Counted from the stretch's first letter, positions 17,110-26,310 are shown. The stretch is DNA of 64,000 nucleotides from JAXHLG01 sp964505305 (GCA_964505305.1 CAZDHE010000001.1:1-64000); one strand, 5' to 3'. Numbers and translations are program-made. The notes: a model not told the origin generated them from the letters alone.

Positions 17110-17535
17110 TTGAATTCCAAGCAAGCTTTTCTGAAATCCTTAAAGACGTTTAAAACCTCTATTCCAATAATGGCGGGTGTTTTGTTAATTGTGAATTTAC
17201 TTAATCCTCTGCTTAAAGATTCTTATGCGGATATTTTCACCGGCAATTATTTGTTAGATCCCTTAATTGGAGCTTTGGCGGGAAGTATTTCTTTTGGAAT
17301 TCCGGTGACCAGTTATGTGATTGGCGGGGAGTTGTTGAGTGAGGGGGTAAGTTTGGTGGCGGTAGCGGCTTTTATGCTGGCTTGGGCGACGGTGGGTTCG
17401 GTTATGCTACCTTTGGAGATTAAGCATTTGGGTAAAAGATTTGCTTTATGGAGAAATTTTATTAGCTTTATTTTTTCTATTGTGATTGCTGTGTTAACGG
17501 TTTTAACTTTAAATTTTATAAATGTCCCGGTTTAA
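17110..17535 (+). CDS. membrane permease half, YraQ/ArsP-like, first subunit
   Basis: A 141-residue membrane protein with about four hydrophobic segments. SISFGIPVTSYVIGGELLSEG and AAFMLAWATVGSVMLPLEI resemble the first half of DUF318/YraQ-type permeases. The next gene overlaps its end by 14 nt and looks like the other half, so the two likely form one transporter. The start is a TTG at 17110 with no Shine-Dalgarno site; a short N-terminal shift is possible. Substrate unknown. Confidence 0.65.
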   Translation: MNSKQAFLKSLKTFKTSIPIMAGVLLIVNLLNPLLKDSYADIFTGNYLLDPLIGALAGSISFGIPVTSYVIGGELLSEGVSLVAVAAFMLAWATVGSVMLPLEIKHLGKRFALWRNFISFIFSIVIAVLTVLTLNFINVPV

Positions 17536-18034
17536 AAAACTTAGCAATAGCATTAAATTTTTATTGGCGGTAGCGGCGATTTATCTTATTGTTGCTTTTT
17601 TAGATAAAAATTTGGCTTTAACTGGATTGGAGGATACCGGAAAGATGTTTTTGCGGCTTATTCCCATTTTGGTTTTGGTTTTGGGGATTATGTTTGTTGT
17701 AAATCGGTTTATTAAAACGGACAGGATTCGTAGACATCTTGGAGAAGAATCCGGTTGGAAAGGCTGGCTGTGGGCAATGATTACCGGAATCTTGATTTCC
17801 GGACCGCCTTATGTATTGTTTCCCTTACTTGAAAATATGAAGAAAAAGGGAATGAAAAATTCCTTAATAGCGGTTTTTTTGTATAATAGAAATGTTAAAA
17901 TCCCCTTCTTTCCGGTGATGATTTATTATTTCGGCTTGGTCTTTACAGTGATAATTTCTTTTTATATCATCATTTTTTCTATTTTAAGCGGTTGGTTGAT
18001 GCAAATATTGCATAAAAGGGGAAAATGTGATTAA
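17522..18034 (+). CDS. membrane permease half, YraQ/ArsP-like, second subunit
   Basis: A 170-residue membrane protein with about four hydrophobic segments. It overlaps the preceding gene by 14 nt, which suggests coupled translation. The segment GWLWAMITGILISGPPYVLFPLLENMKKKGM, followed by AVFLYNRNVKIPFFPVMIYYFG, resembles the conserved half of DUF318/ArsP_1 permeases. The pair is best read as a two-subunit or split version of a transporter usually made as one chain. Substrate not known. Confidence 0.65.
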   Translation: MSRFKKLSNSIKFLLAVAAIYLIVAFLDKNLALTGLEDTGKMFLRLIPILVLVLGIMFVVNRFIKTDRIRRHLGEESGWKGWLWAMITGILISGPPYVLFPLLENMKKKGMKNSLIAVFLYNRNVKIPFFPVMIYYFGLVFTVIISFYIIIFSILSGWLMQILHKRGKCD

Positions 18035-18115
18035 ATAGTTTTTTGTTGGATAGTTGGAGTGGTAATTGCTATAAGTGTAGTACTTTGAAAATTTACAAAT
18101 CAAGGGAGGATGTTT

Positions 18116-19081
18116 ATGCGCAAGGCGGGAGAATTTTTTCAGAGTGAGCATACCAATAAAATAAATTTTTTTCAGAGTAATTCCGCTGAAAAGGAACTTG
18201 GAGTCAAGTGTTTTGCCAAGGCTGAAAAATTAGAAGAGCGTCTTATTTTTAATTTAATTCCTTTTCCCGTTTGGGTTTTAAATCCTGAGAGGAAGTTAAT
18301 TTATTTTAATGAGGCTTTTGAAATAACCTGGGGGCTGACTAATAGAAATGAAATGAAAGATAGTAACCTCAAAGAAATTGTCGGTAAATCTTTTTTTGAT
18401 TTGTGTTTTGTTCTTAGTGAGCAAGTTTTAGAAGGAAAGAATGAAGCAGAGGATGGGTATTGGGTGATAGATAGTCGGGGAAAGCAAAAGTTTTTTAACG
18501 TAAAAGCATTGCCTTATTTAAATAATCATAAGGAGGTAGAATTCATAGTTTTTTCAGCTGTTGATTGCACTCACTTTAAAAAAGATAACGAAAAAATCAA
18601 ACGGGTTGGTCAAACAGACTCTTTAACGGGTCTGTTTAATAGGATTGCTTTTGATCAAAAAATGGCCTTCATAGAAAAGGAGAAGGTATTTCCTTTGATT
18701 ATGGCCATTGTGGATGTGGATAATTTAAAGGAGGTGAATGATGAGTATGGCCATTTAGCGGGTGATGGGTTGATAAAAGCTTGCGGTAATATTTTAGAAG
18801 AGACTTTTCGCAAAGATGACTTTATTGCCAATATAGGAGGAGATGAGTTTTGCGTCATTCTCACTGATTGTGATGTGGAAACCATGAAAAAAAGAATTCG
18901 GAGAATAGAATTAGAAAAAGATAGAATTAAAAATACTTTTAGAACCGAGTTTTCATTGGGATGGGACTACAAACGTTTTAAAAAAGAATCTGCTTGGGAA
19001 ATCTTTAAAAGAGCCGATGAAAATATGTATCGGCAAAAAGTTTTGAAAAAAGGAGGTAATAATTTAACTGACTTAAAATAG
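18116..19081 (+). CDS. PAS-GGDEF diguanylate cyclase
   Basis: A 321-residue cytosolic protein with an N-terminal PAS sensor (about residues 40-150, PVWVLNPERKLIYFNEAFE) and a GGDEF domain (about 165-310). The signature GGDEF is intact at 241-245, and the RKDD I-site (232-235) lies five residues before it, so both synthesis of c-di-GMP and product inhibition are expected. DSLTGLFNRIAFD starts the catalytic domain. The ATG at 18116 is chosen because GGGAGG lies six bases before it. No c-di-GMP receptor or EAL protein is in the window. Confidence 0.88.
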   Translation: MRKAGEFFQSEHTNKINFFQSNSAEKELGVKCFAKAEKLEERLIFNLIPFPVWVLNPERKLIYFNEAFEITWGLTNRNEMKDSNLKEIVGKSFFDLCFVLSEQVLEGKNEAEDGYWVIDSRGKQKFFNVKALPYLNNHKEVEFIVFSAVDCTHFKKDNEKIKRVGQTDSLTGLFNRIAFDQKMAFIEKEKVFPLIMAIVDVDNLKEVNDEYGHLAGDGLIKACGNILEETFRKDDFIANIGGDEFCVILTDCDVETMKKRIRRIELEKDRIKNTFRTEFSLGWDYKRFKKESAWEIFKRADENMYRQKVLKKGGNNLTDLK

Positions 19082-19093
19082 CAAAGTAAATCG

Positions 19094-19128
19094 GGGCGGT
19101 CAAAAAAAGGCCGTCCTTATTCTTTTTC
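19094..19128 (+). terminator. terminator after the GGDEF gene
   Basis: GGGCGG (19094-19099) pairs with CCGTCC (19111-19116), one G-U pair, followed by a T-rich stretch. It overlaps the end of the convergent PBP gene. Confidence 0.6.
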
Positions 19129-21273
19129 CGGATTTAATTCTTTTTTGATTGCTTCTTCCCATTTTTTAAGCATGGGTTCTTGTTTGTCTGGCTCTGATTT
19201 TAGGGGATCATTTTTGTTGATGTAATAGAGAATGGAGTGGGGATCGGCGTCATTTTTGGTTCTTATTTTATCCGGATCTGTTTTGCATAGTTTTTCTTCA
19301 CTTTCTATTTTTTCGCCGGATTTATTATTGTAAAAGACTATATCTTCTTCCATTTTACCGGTTATCATAAACTTGTCGGATTCAACTTTTTTATAATCTT
19401 TAAAATTTTCCCCAGAGTTTGATGATTTTGATGAAAATTCAGTCATAAATTCTTTCCAGGCGGGCGCGGCGACATAAATACCTGCGGAGCCTGTTTTCAT
19501 CGGAGTATTATCGTTATTTCCGGACCAAACTCCGACGGACAAGGACGGAGTGTAGCCTATAGTCCATCCATCTCGGTAATCCTGAGTAGTTCCGGTCTTA
19601 GCTGCCACTTGTCTTTCTGGTATGCTTAGGGAGGTCGAATGTCCAAAAGTGATTTGGCGAGCGGACGAATCAGATAGAATGGAATTGATTTTTCTGGCGG
19701 TTTGGGAATTTAAAACCTCTTTGTTTTTAGGAGAATTAGAGAAAATAACTTTATTTTGAGCGTCGGTTATTTTTTTAATACTCGAAGGGGGATTGTTCTT
19801 GCCATCATTGGCAAAAATTGAATAAGCGGATGTTAATTCCAGCAAAGAAAGTTCTTGGCTTCCAAGCGCCAAGGAAAGCCCGTAATCTTTGGGGTTTTTT
19901 TGTTCTAAAGCGCGTATATTCATTTTTTGTCCCAAATTGACGACGTTTTCAATACCGGCCAAATAAAGAGTTTTCACTGCCGGAACATTTATAGATCCCG
20001 CCAAGGCCCTTCTCATAGTTACCAGTTTATGGAATCGCCGGGTATAATTTTCGGGAATATATTCTTTACCGCCTCCGTCCGATCCGAAGTTGGTTTTGAC
20101 GTCATAAAGCAGGGTTTCCGGTTGAAAGCCTTTTTTAAAAGCGGCAGCATAAACAATGGGCTTGAAGGCGGAGCCGGGTTGTCTTGGTCCGGTGGCGGCA
20201 TTGAATTTTCCGTCAATTTTCGAGTCAAAATAACTCCTTGATCCTACCATAGTCAAAATCTCACCGTTTTTTGGGTTTATGGCCACCAGTGAAGCATTTT
20301 CGGCGTTGTATGCTTGTTCATTTTCCAGAGCTGTCCGCTCTATAATTTTTTGAGCTTTTTCTTGCATTTGTAAATCTAAAGTAGTGACTATTCTGAGTCC
20401 TCCTTCCCGAAGTTTTTCCTTTGAATATTGATCTCTAAGCTCTTCTAAAACATGAAAAACAAAATGAGGAGCTATAATCTCGTTTGTTCTTGGTTGAATT
20501 TTCTTTAAAGTGTCTTTTTTTAGGGCTTTTTCAATAACATCTGCTTTTTGAGGGTAACTATTTTTGATTTCTACAAGAATCTTTTCTTGCCTTCTTATTA
20601 ACTCCCGGGTATTTTTCCCATAAGGGGAAAGCCGGCCGGGAGCTTTGGGGAGAGCTGCCAAGAGAGCTGCCTCGTCCAGGCTCAAATCCTCGGCCTTTTT
20701 TCCGAAAAATTCTTCGGAGGCTCTTTGGGCTCCATAAATATTGGATCCATAGGTAATCTTGTTTAAATACATATTTAGAATTTTATTCTTGGTGAGTTCT
20801 TTTTCTATTTTAATTGATAGAAATATTTCTTTGATTTTTCTCTCATAGGTTTTTTCTCGGCTTAAATAAATGTCTCTGGCTAATTGCTGAGTTATAGTAG
20901 AGGCTCCCTGGAGAGATTTTTTGTTTTCTAAATTAACCTTAATGGCTCTTAAAATAGAAATAATATCAAACCCCTTGTGCTGAAAAAAGTTGTCGTCTTC
21001 AGCAGCTATAGTGGCTATTTTGAGTGAGGCCGGCATCTTACTTTCCGGGAGAATCTTTCTATCTTCGCTACCGTAAATTTTATAGAGCACGGTTTGACCG
21101 GTTCTGTCATAAAGATAAGAAGTTTGTTTCATTTGAAAATTTTTAAGATTTTCTATGCCGGGTGTTTTGCCATATAATTCATATCCCCACAAAAAGGCAA
21201 AACACAAAAAGGCTAAGAAAATAGCTGCTGTTGAGATTAGGAAGAATTTAAATAAACGTTTCTTCATAGGCAT
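19117..21273 (-). CDS. penicillin-binding protein 1A, bifunctional
   Basis: A 718-residue class A PBP that polymerises and cross-links peptidoglycan. It has one N-terminal membrane segment (about 8-28). The GT51 domain shows EDDNFFQHKGFD, STITQQLARDIYLSREKTYERK and KNKILNMYLNKITYG. The transpeptidase domain has SxxK as SAFK (near 367), SxN as SIN and KTGTTQDYRDGW (near 556). Domain order and length are normal. Single gene on the minus strand, converging with the GGDEF gene. Confidence 0.95.
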   Translation of the reverse strand: MPMKKRLFKFFLISTAAIFLAFLCFAFLWGYELYGKTPGIENLKNFQMKQTSYLYDRTGQTVLYKIYGSEDRKILPESKMPASLKIATIAAEDDNFFQHKGFDIISILRAIKVNLENKKSLQGASTITQQLARDIYLSREKTYERKIKEIFLSIKIEKELTKNKILNMYLNKITYGSNIYGAQRASEEFFGKKAEDLSLDEAALLAALPKAPGRLSPYGKNTRELIRRQEKILVEIKNSYPQKADVIEKALKKDTLKKIQPRTNEIIAPHFVFHVLEELRDQYSKEKLREGGLRIVTTLDLQMQEKAQKIIERTALENEQAYNAENASLVAINPKNGEILTMVGSRSYFDSKIDGKFNAATGPRQPGSAFKPIVYAAAFKKGFQPETLLYDVKTNFGSDGGGKEYIPENYTRRFHKLVTMRRALAGSINVPAVKTLYLAGIENVVNLGQKMNIRALEQKNPKDYGLSLALGSQELSLLELTSAYSIFANDGKNNPPSSIKKITDAQNKVIFSNSPKNKEVLNSQTARKINSILSDSSARQITFGHSTSLSIPERQVAAKTGTTQDYRDGWTIGYTPSLSVGVWSGNNDNTPMKTGSAGIYVAAPAWKEFMTEFSSKSSNSGENFKDYKKVESDKFMITGKMEEDIVFYNNKSGEKIESEEKLCKTDPDKIRTKNDADPHSILYYINKNDPLKSEPDKQEPMLKKWEEAIKKELNPEKE

Positions 21274-21633
21274 TTTGCAATTTTTTAAAATTGTTTAAAA
21301 ACTTCTTATTTTCTATTTTGGGGCTTCATTAAGCAAAGTCCGTTAACCCCAGTTCTCAGGTTAATTTGATTGGCGGAAAGATAATTTTTCAAATTAAATC
21401 ATTATTATAATTATTACAACGCAGAATAGTTTTTTTGACAAATGATTTCCAAGGATTAAAAAGTTAAAAACGAGGCGGGGATGAAGCCGGGTTTTAATGT
21501 TTGATCTCTATGAATACTTCACTTTTGGAATTTAAATAAAAAAATTCGGGTGCTTGATAAATTATTTAAAAACGAGTAAAATAAAGGTGTAGTTTATTTG
21601 AAAGGTTGGCTTATTAAAAAATAAAAAATCAAA
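21274..21633. other. divergent intergenic region PBP1A / gspE
   Basis: No gene seen. The gap holds two plus-strand promoter candidates: TTGACA at 21435-21440 with TAAAAA 16 bp later, and the better TTGATA/TAAAAT pair listed separately. No clear minus-strand promoter for the PBP was found. Confidence 0.5.
21554..21582 (+). promoter_or_regulatory. promoter for the tandem GspE/PilB gene
   Basis: TTGATA (21554-21559) and TAAAAT (21577-21582) are 17 bp apart, five of six matches in each box. Transcription would start about 45 nt before the GTG start at 21634. Confidence 0.7.
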
Positions 21634-24600
21634 GTGTCAAAAAGAGATGATAAAACATACAAGCAATCAAGTTGGGATAGGGATTTTGACAGGGAAAGAT
21701 TGCTTAAAAAAACCAAGAAAAAATCCGAGGAGGAGGAGGCTTATCAAAAAGCTGAAGAACTGGGGTATTCATATCTTGATTTAAATATTTTTCCGATAGA
21801 TCAGCTTAATATGAGTTTTATTCCGGAAGAGGACGCTCGGAAATTGGGTTTGGTGGTACTTAAAAAAACCAGCAAAAAGGTTAAATTGGGAGCATTAAAT
21901 CCGGAATCCGAAGAAGTTAAAAAATACTTAAAAGACCTCAAGAAGAAAACCGGAGTAGAATTTAAAATTTATGTGGTTTCCAGGGGTTCTATAGAAAAGG
22001 CTTGGGAGGAGTATAAATTTTCTACGCTAAAGGATAGAATAGAAAGTTTGGCAGTTTCCATAGGAGAAGAGGAGATGGATTATTTTAAGGAAGAAATAAG
22101 GGACTTGATAGATTTGGAGAAGCGGATTTCCGAGGTTTCCACTACCAAGATCTTGAATATTATTTTAGCGGGAGCTATTAAACTTGAGGCATCCGATATT
22201 CATCTGGAGCCTCAGAAAGATCAAGAGGTTAGATTAAGATACAGGATAGACGGAGTGCTTCAAACAACAGCCAAACTTCCTTCTAATATTTATCCCGGGG
22301 TTGTTTCTCGGATAAAACTTCTAAGCGGCATGACTTTAAATATTGATGATGCGGCTCAAGATGGCAGGTTCTCTGTTAAATTAAGCGAGAGGGAGAATAT
22401 CGATGTTAGGGTATCGCTGCTTCCCGGCAATTATGGAGAGAGCATGGTAATGAGGCTGTTGGATCAAGGCTTGGAAGAATTGAATTTGGACAGTATCGGA
22501 CTCAGGGGACTGGCTCATGAGAGGCTCTTATCCCAGACGGAAAAAACTAAGGGAGTTATAGTCAATTCCGGACCCACCGGAAGCGGTAAGACTACTACGC
22601 TTTATTCTATTTTGAATAAGTTAAATACGGCGGAAAAGAAAATAATAACCATAGAAGATCCGGTCGAGTATAAATTACCCGGAGTAGTTCAGACTCAGGT
22701 TAATAGCCGGCATGGATATACCTTTGCCAGTGGATTGCGCTCTATTGTTAGGCAGGATCCGGATATAATCTTAGTAGGAGAAATAAGAGATGAAGAAACT
22801 GCCAATATTGCTATGCAGTCGGCTATGACAGGGCATTTAGTTTTGACCACGGTTCATGCCAACAGTTCGGCGGCGGTAATTTCCAGATTAATGGATCTAG
22901 GGCTGGGAAGCAATGAGATTGCCGGAACCATAAATTCCTTGATAGCTCAAAGATTGGTGCGTAAGCTTTGTCCTCATTGTAAAGAGAAATACAGGCCGGC
23001 CAAGGCAACTATTAAAACCATTAAAAAAATGCTTTCTCTGATTTCCCCTAAAGCCAAAATGGAAGTGCCTAAAAAAATTGAATATTTTTACAGAGCCAAG
23101 GGGTGTCCATATTGCAAAGGATTGGGTTACAAGGGGAGAACCGGCATTTTTGAGATTTTAAGCATGAGCGAATCCATAAAAGAAAAAATTCTTAATATGG
23201 AAACAGAGTCGGAAATTACAAAGCAAGCATTGGAAGAAGGAATGATAACTATGATGCAAGACGGGATACTAAAAGCTCTGGAAGGGCATACATCTTTAAA
23301 AGAGCTTCAAAGGGTTACCGGCAAAGAAGAATATTTATTAGATTTGTATGAGAAAATTATGTTGAGGGTGTTGGCAGGTGGAGTGGAAATTGAGAAAAAA
23401 GATTATTTAGAAGCAGCCGAAAAAGTAGTTAAAAAAGAAGATTTTCAAAGGATGTTGAAAAAATCTTCCATAAAAGAAATGATAAAATATATTCTGGCCG
23501 GGGGCATAATAATGAGAGCCGGAGATGTTCATTTGGAGCCGGGCGAGAAAACTTTTCGAGTAAGGTATAGAATAGACGGGGTCTTGCAGGATATGGGAGA
23601 ATTTGACTTGAGCGATTATCTGTCGCTGCTTAACCAAATTAAGGCTATGTCGGGCATGGGGACCACCAAAAGAGAAAGCGGAACTTCTGATGGGCGCTTT
23701 ACTATTAATTTGGATGATAAAATTGAGCAAATTGAAAATGAAAGAATAGCTGTAAGAGTTTCTATTATCTTAGGCGGATATGGAGATATAGTGGTGATGA
23801 GAATTTTGGATAAGTCTGCCAAGGCTTTGGATATTGACAAGATAGGATTTAGCGAGTTTAATTTAAAAAAACTTCGACAAGAAATTACCAAGCCCAATGG
23901 AATTATTATCAACACCGGTCCTACCGGAAGCGGTAAGACTACTACGCTTTATTCTATTTTGAGCCGCTTAAATAAACCCGAAGTCAAGATCATAACCGTT
24001 GAAGACCCGATTGAATATCAAATTGAAGGAATTATCCAGACTCAAACCAACCAAGAGGAGGATTATACTTTTGCCAAAGCAATGAGGTCTCTTTTGAGGC
24101 AAAACCCCGACATTATGATGGTGGGGGAGATAAGAGACGAAGAAACTGCTCAAATTGCTTACAGAGCAGCACTAACGGGTCATTTGGTTGTTTCCACTTT
24201 GCATGCCAATAGCGCAGCCGGGTCGGTCCAGAGATTGATTGATATGGGAGTAGACATTTCCGATATTTCCAGCGGGACCAACTGTTTTATTGCTCAAAGA
24301 TTGGTGCGTCAGCTTTGTCCTCATTGCAAGAAAGAGAGAAAATTTGGAGAAGAAAGAAAAAAGAGTATTTTAGCTGAATTAAAGTCTTTACCGGAAGATT
24401 TGAAAATTGAATTGGAAAAGGTGGAAAGTGTTTTTGAGCCGGCAGGCTGTTCCAAATGCAATGGAATTGGATATAAAGGAATGTTGCCAATTTCAGAAAT
24501 ATTGCAAGTTGACAAAGAGATGGAAAGTTATTTCACGCAACATCCCACTACGGGAGAAATAGAAGAAAAAGCTATTCATAACGGGATGATAACTTTATAT

Positions 24601-24681
24601 CAAGATGGAATTCTGAAGGTTTTTAAAGGGGAAACTTCTTTGGAAGAAGTTGAAAGGGTGGCCGCCGGGAGTAGTAATTAA
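21634..24681 (+). CDS. tandem GspE/PilB ATPase (two complete modules)
   Basis: A 1015-residue type II secretion/type IV pilus assembly ATPase with two full motor modules in one chain. An N-terminal MshEN-like domain (about 40-130) is followed by ATPase 1 with Walker A GPTGSGKTTTLYS (near 312) and Walker B DPDIILVGEIRDEE, then a CxxC zinc module (CPHCKEKY...CPYCKGLGYKGRTG). ATPase 2 repeats this: Walker A near 763, NPDIMMVGEIRDEE, and CPHCKKERK...CSKCNGIGYKG. Both modules keep catalytic residues. Family enzymes are hexamers, so three chains could make a ring. No pilin or other pilus gene is nearby. GTG start. Confidence 0.9.
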   Translation: MSKRDDKTYKQSSWDRDFDRERLLKKTKKKSEEEEAYQKAEELGYSYLDLNIFPIDQLNMSFIPEEDARKLGLVVLKKTSKKVKLGALNPESEEVKKYLKDLKKKTGVEFKIYVVSRGSIEKAWEEYKFSTLKDRIESLAVSIGEEEMDYFKEEIRDLIDLEKRISEVSTTKILNIILAGAIKLEASDIHLEPQKDQEVRLRYRIDGVLQTTAKLPSNIYPGVVSRIKLLSGMTLNIDDAAQDGRFSVKLSERENIDVRVSLLPGNYGESMVMRLLDQGLEELNLDSIGLRGLAHERLLSQTEKTKGVIVNSGPTGSGKTTTLYSILNKLNTAEKKIITIEDPVEYKLPGVVQTQVNSRHGYTFASGLRSIVRQDPDIILVGEIRDEETANIAMQSAMTGHLVLTTVHANSSAAVISRLMDLGLGSNEIAGTINSLIAQRLVRKLCPHCKEKYRPAKATIKTIKKMLSLISPKAKMEVPKKIEYFYRAKGCPYCKGLGYKGRTGIFEILSMSESIKEKILNMETESEITKQALEEGMITMMQDGILKALEGHTSLKELQRVTGKEEYLLDLYEKIMLRVLAGGVEIEKKDYLEAAEKVVKKEDFQRMLKKSSIKEMIKYILAGGIIMRAGDVHLEPGEKTFRVRYRIDGVLQDMGEFDLSDYLSLLNQIKAMSGMGTTKRESGTSDGRFTINLDDKIEQIENERIAVRVSIILGGYGDIVVMRILDKSAKALDIDKIGFSEFNLKKLRQEITKPNGIIINTGPTGSGKTTTLYSILSRLNKPEVKIITVEDPIEYQIEGIIQTQTNQEEDYTFAKAMRSLLRQNPDIMMVGEIRDEETAQIAYRAALTGHLVVSTLHANSAAGSVQRLIDMGVDISDISSGTNCFIAQRLVRQLCPHCKKERKFGEERKKSILAELKSLPEDLKIELEKVESVFEPAGCSKCNGIGYKGMLPISEILQVDKEMESYFTQHPTTGEIEEKAIHNGMITLYQDGILKVFKGETSLEEVERVAAGSSN

Positions 24682-24706
24682 AAAAACTCCCTCAAAGTTG
24701 AGAGAG
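24680..24706 (-). terminator. intrinsic terminator of the structured RNA
   Basis: On the minus strand an 8-bp stem (24699-24706 with 24687-24694, one G-U) with a four-base loop is followed by seven T. The T-run abuts the stop codon of gspE. Confidence 0.75.
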
Positions 24707-24946
24707 TCTTTCTATTCTCGGCATCAAGCTGTAGACAGCACCTGAAAGCTTTAAAAAGCTCAGGTTTAGAGCAGTTCCGAGGAATATCGAAGCTTTGACC
24801 GCAATATCCTTTTTCTAAGAAAAGCTCTTTTAAGGGGAAAGGTTAGCCTAACACCCCCTTTGTCTACAGTTTGACAACGAGAATTTGGACTGGAAAGCTT
24901 AATCAACTTAAATCAAGGAACTGTTTTGATTACCTTGCCAGCCAGA
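24680..24946 (-). ncRNA. structured non-coding RNA, unassigned
   Basis: The minus strand of the gspE-ruvB gap carries a complete RNA unit: promoter (24953-24981), about 267 nt, and an intrinsic terminator ending in seven U. The core is closed by TTCTCG/CGAGAA (24715-24720 with 24878-24883) and CTGTAGACA/TGTCTACAG (24729-24737 with 24861-24869). It encloses hairpins at 24740-24765, 24781-24809 and 24832-24860. A 5' domain (24884-24946) can close with CTGG/CCAG. The terminator stem has a G-U pair on the minus strand where the plus strand would have a C-A mismatch, which supports this orientation. I see no tmRNA, SRP or RNase P core motif; a divergent 6S RNA is not excluded. Confidence 0.65.
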
Positions 24947-24952
24947 AAAATA

Positions 24953-24981
24953 ATCCTAACATATCGTTTTTATTTTGTCAA
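24953..24981 (-). promoter_or_regulatory. promoter of the structured RNA
   Basis: On the minus strand a perfect TTGACA (complement of 24976-24981) is followed after 17 bp by TAGGAT (complement of 24953-24958). The bases TGT just before it form an extended -10. Transcription would start near 24946. Confidence 0.75.
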
Positions 24982-25039
24982 TACTTTAATTGTTATTTTC
25001 TGCCATTTTATTGAGGGAGAAGATATTTAAGAATATTTT

Positions 25040-26053
25040 ATGATTACATCTAATCAGCAAGAGCCCAATGAAGAGAATTTCGAATTTAATTTAAGGCCTC
25101 AAAAATTTGAGGATTATATTGGGCAAGAGCAAACCAAGAGAAATTTAAAAATTTTAATTGAAGCCGCTAAAAAAAGAGAGGAGTCTATTGATCACGTTTT
25201 ATTGTTTGGTCCTCCCGGCTTGGGGAAAACCACTTTGGCTCATATCATAGCCGGAGAGATGGGCGCCGGAATTAAAATTACTTCCGGTCCGGCCATAGAA
25301 AGGGTGGGAGATTTAGGTTCTATTTTAACTAATTTGAATGATGGGGATGTTTTGTTTGTAGATGAAATTCATAGGCTCAATAAGACGGTGGAGGAGGTTT
25401 TATATCCGGCTATGGAAGACGGTAAGTTAGATATAATTCTGGGCAAGGGACCATCAGCTCGAACTATCCAGCTGGATTTGCCTAAATTCACCATTATTGG
25501 AGCTACCACCAGGCTGGGTATGTTATCTTCTCCTTTAAGGAATCGCTTCGGAGCAATATACAGGCTTAATTTTTACAAAAAAACTGAAATTAGTCAAATC
25601 ATAAAAAGATCTTCTCAGATATTAAAAGTGGAAATTAATGAAGAGGGCTGTGAGGCGGTGGCTACTTGCAGCAGGAGAACGCCGAGAGTGGCTAATCGTC
25701 TCTTGAAGAGAGTTAGGGATTATGCTCAAATTAGTGACTTGGAGATAATTGACGGAGAGATAGTTAAAAAATCTTTAAATATGATGGAAGTGGATCACCT
25801 GGGTTTGGAGCCGGCAGATAGAGATATTCTAAAAGCTATGATAAAGAAATTCGGGGGAGGGCCGGTAGGGGTTCAAACTATTGCCGCAACCGTAGCAGAA
25901 GAATCCCAAACCATAGAAGATGTATATGAGCCTTTTTTATTGCAGATAGGTATGCTGGAGAGAACTCCCAGGGGAAGAAAAGTTACAAGGCGGGCTTATG
26001 AGCATTTGGGTATGGAGGTTCCATCCGAGGACAGGCAGGGAAACTTATTTTGA
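25040..26053 (+). CDS. ruvB: Holliday junction helicase RuvB
   Basis: A 337-residue AAA+ motor that drives branch migration with RuvA. Walker A GPPGLGKTTLAH (about 57-68), Walker B LFVDEIHRLN, sensor GATTRLGMLSSPLRNRFG and the C-terminal winged helix with RTPRGRKVTRRAYEHLG are all present. Normal length. ruvA and ruvC are not in the window. The stop is TGA. It is divergent from the structured RNA on the other strand; no clear promoter of its own was found in the 24682-25039 gap. Confidence 0.97.
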   Translation: MITSNQQEPNEENFEFNLRPQKFEDYIGQEQTKRNLKILIEAAKKREESIDHVLLFGPPGLGKTTLAHIIAGEMGAGIKITSGPAIERVGDLGSILTNLNDGDVLFVDEIHRLNKTVEEVLYPAMEDGKLDIILGKGPSARTIQLDLPKFTIIGATTRLGMLSSPLRNRFGAIYRLNFYKKTEISQIIKRSSQILKVEINEEGCEAVATCSRRTPRVANRLLKRVRDYAQISDLEIIDGEIVKKSLNMMEVDHLGLEPADRDILKAMIKKFGGGPVGVQTIAATVAEESQTIEDVYEPFLLQIGMLERTPRGRKVTRRAYEHLGMEVPSEDRQGNLF

Positions 26054-26283
26054 ATTTAAATTAAAAAAACAGGGAGGGGAAGGTGACGGCGGGTGAGAAG
26101 ATTTATTTTCTTGTCAATACTTATGAGGTCAGCCAGAGTCAAAAAGATATCTTAAATCATAAAATTATTTTTATTAAGAGCTCAGTATTTAGTTTTTTCT
26201 CAAATTGAAGGAAGCGTGGAATACACATGAGATTTTCTTTGACAACAATAAGATGGATTAAAATTACCGCAAATTATCAAAAT

Positions 26284-26310
26284 AAAAACCGGCCTTCAAG
26301 GCCGGTTTTT
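26284..26310. terminator. bidirectional terminator between ruvB and RNase J
   Basis: AAAACCGGCCTT and AAGGCCGGTTTT form a near-perfect palindrome around a single C, with A-runs before and T-runs after, so it can act for both convergent genes. Confidence 0.85.

Noticed and set aside
24680..24946. tmRNA, SRP RNA or RNase P RNA
   Set aside because: No tRNA-like ends or tag frame, no SRP loop motif and no RNase P core were found, so the RNA is left unassigned.
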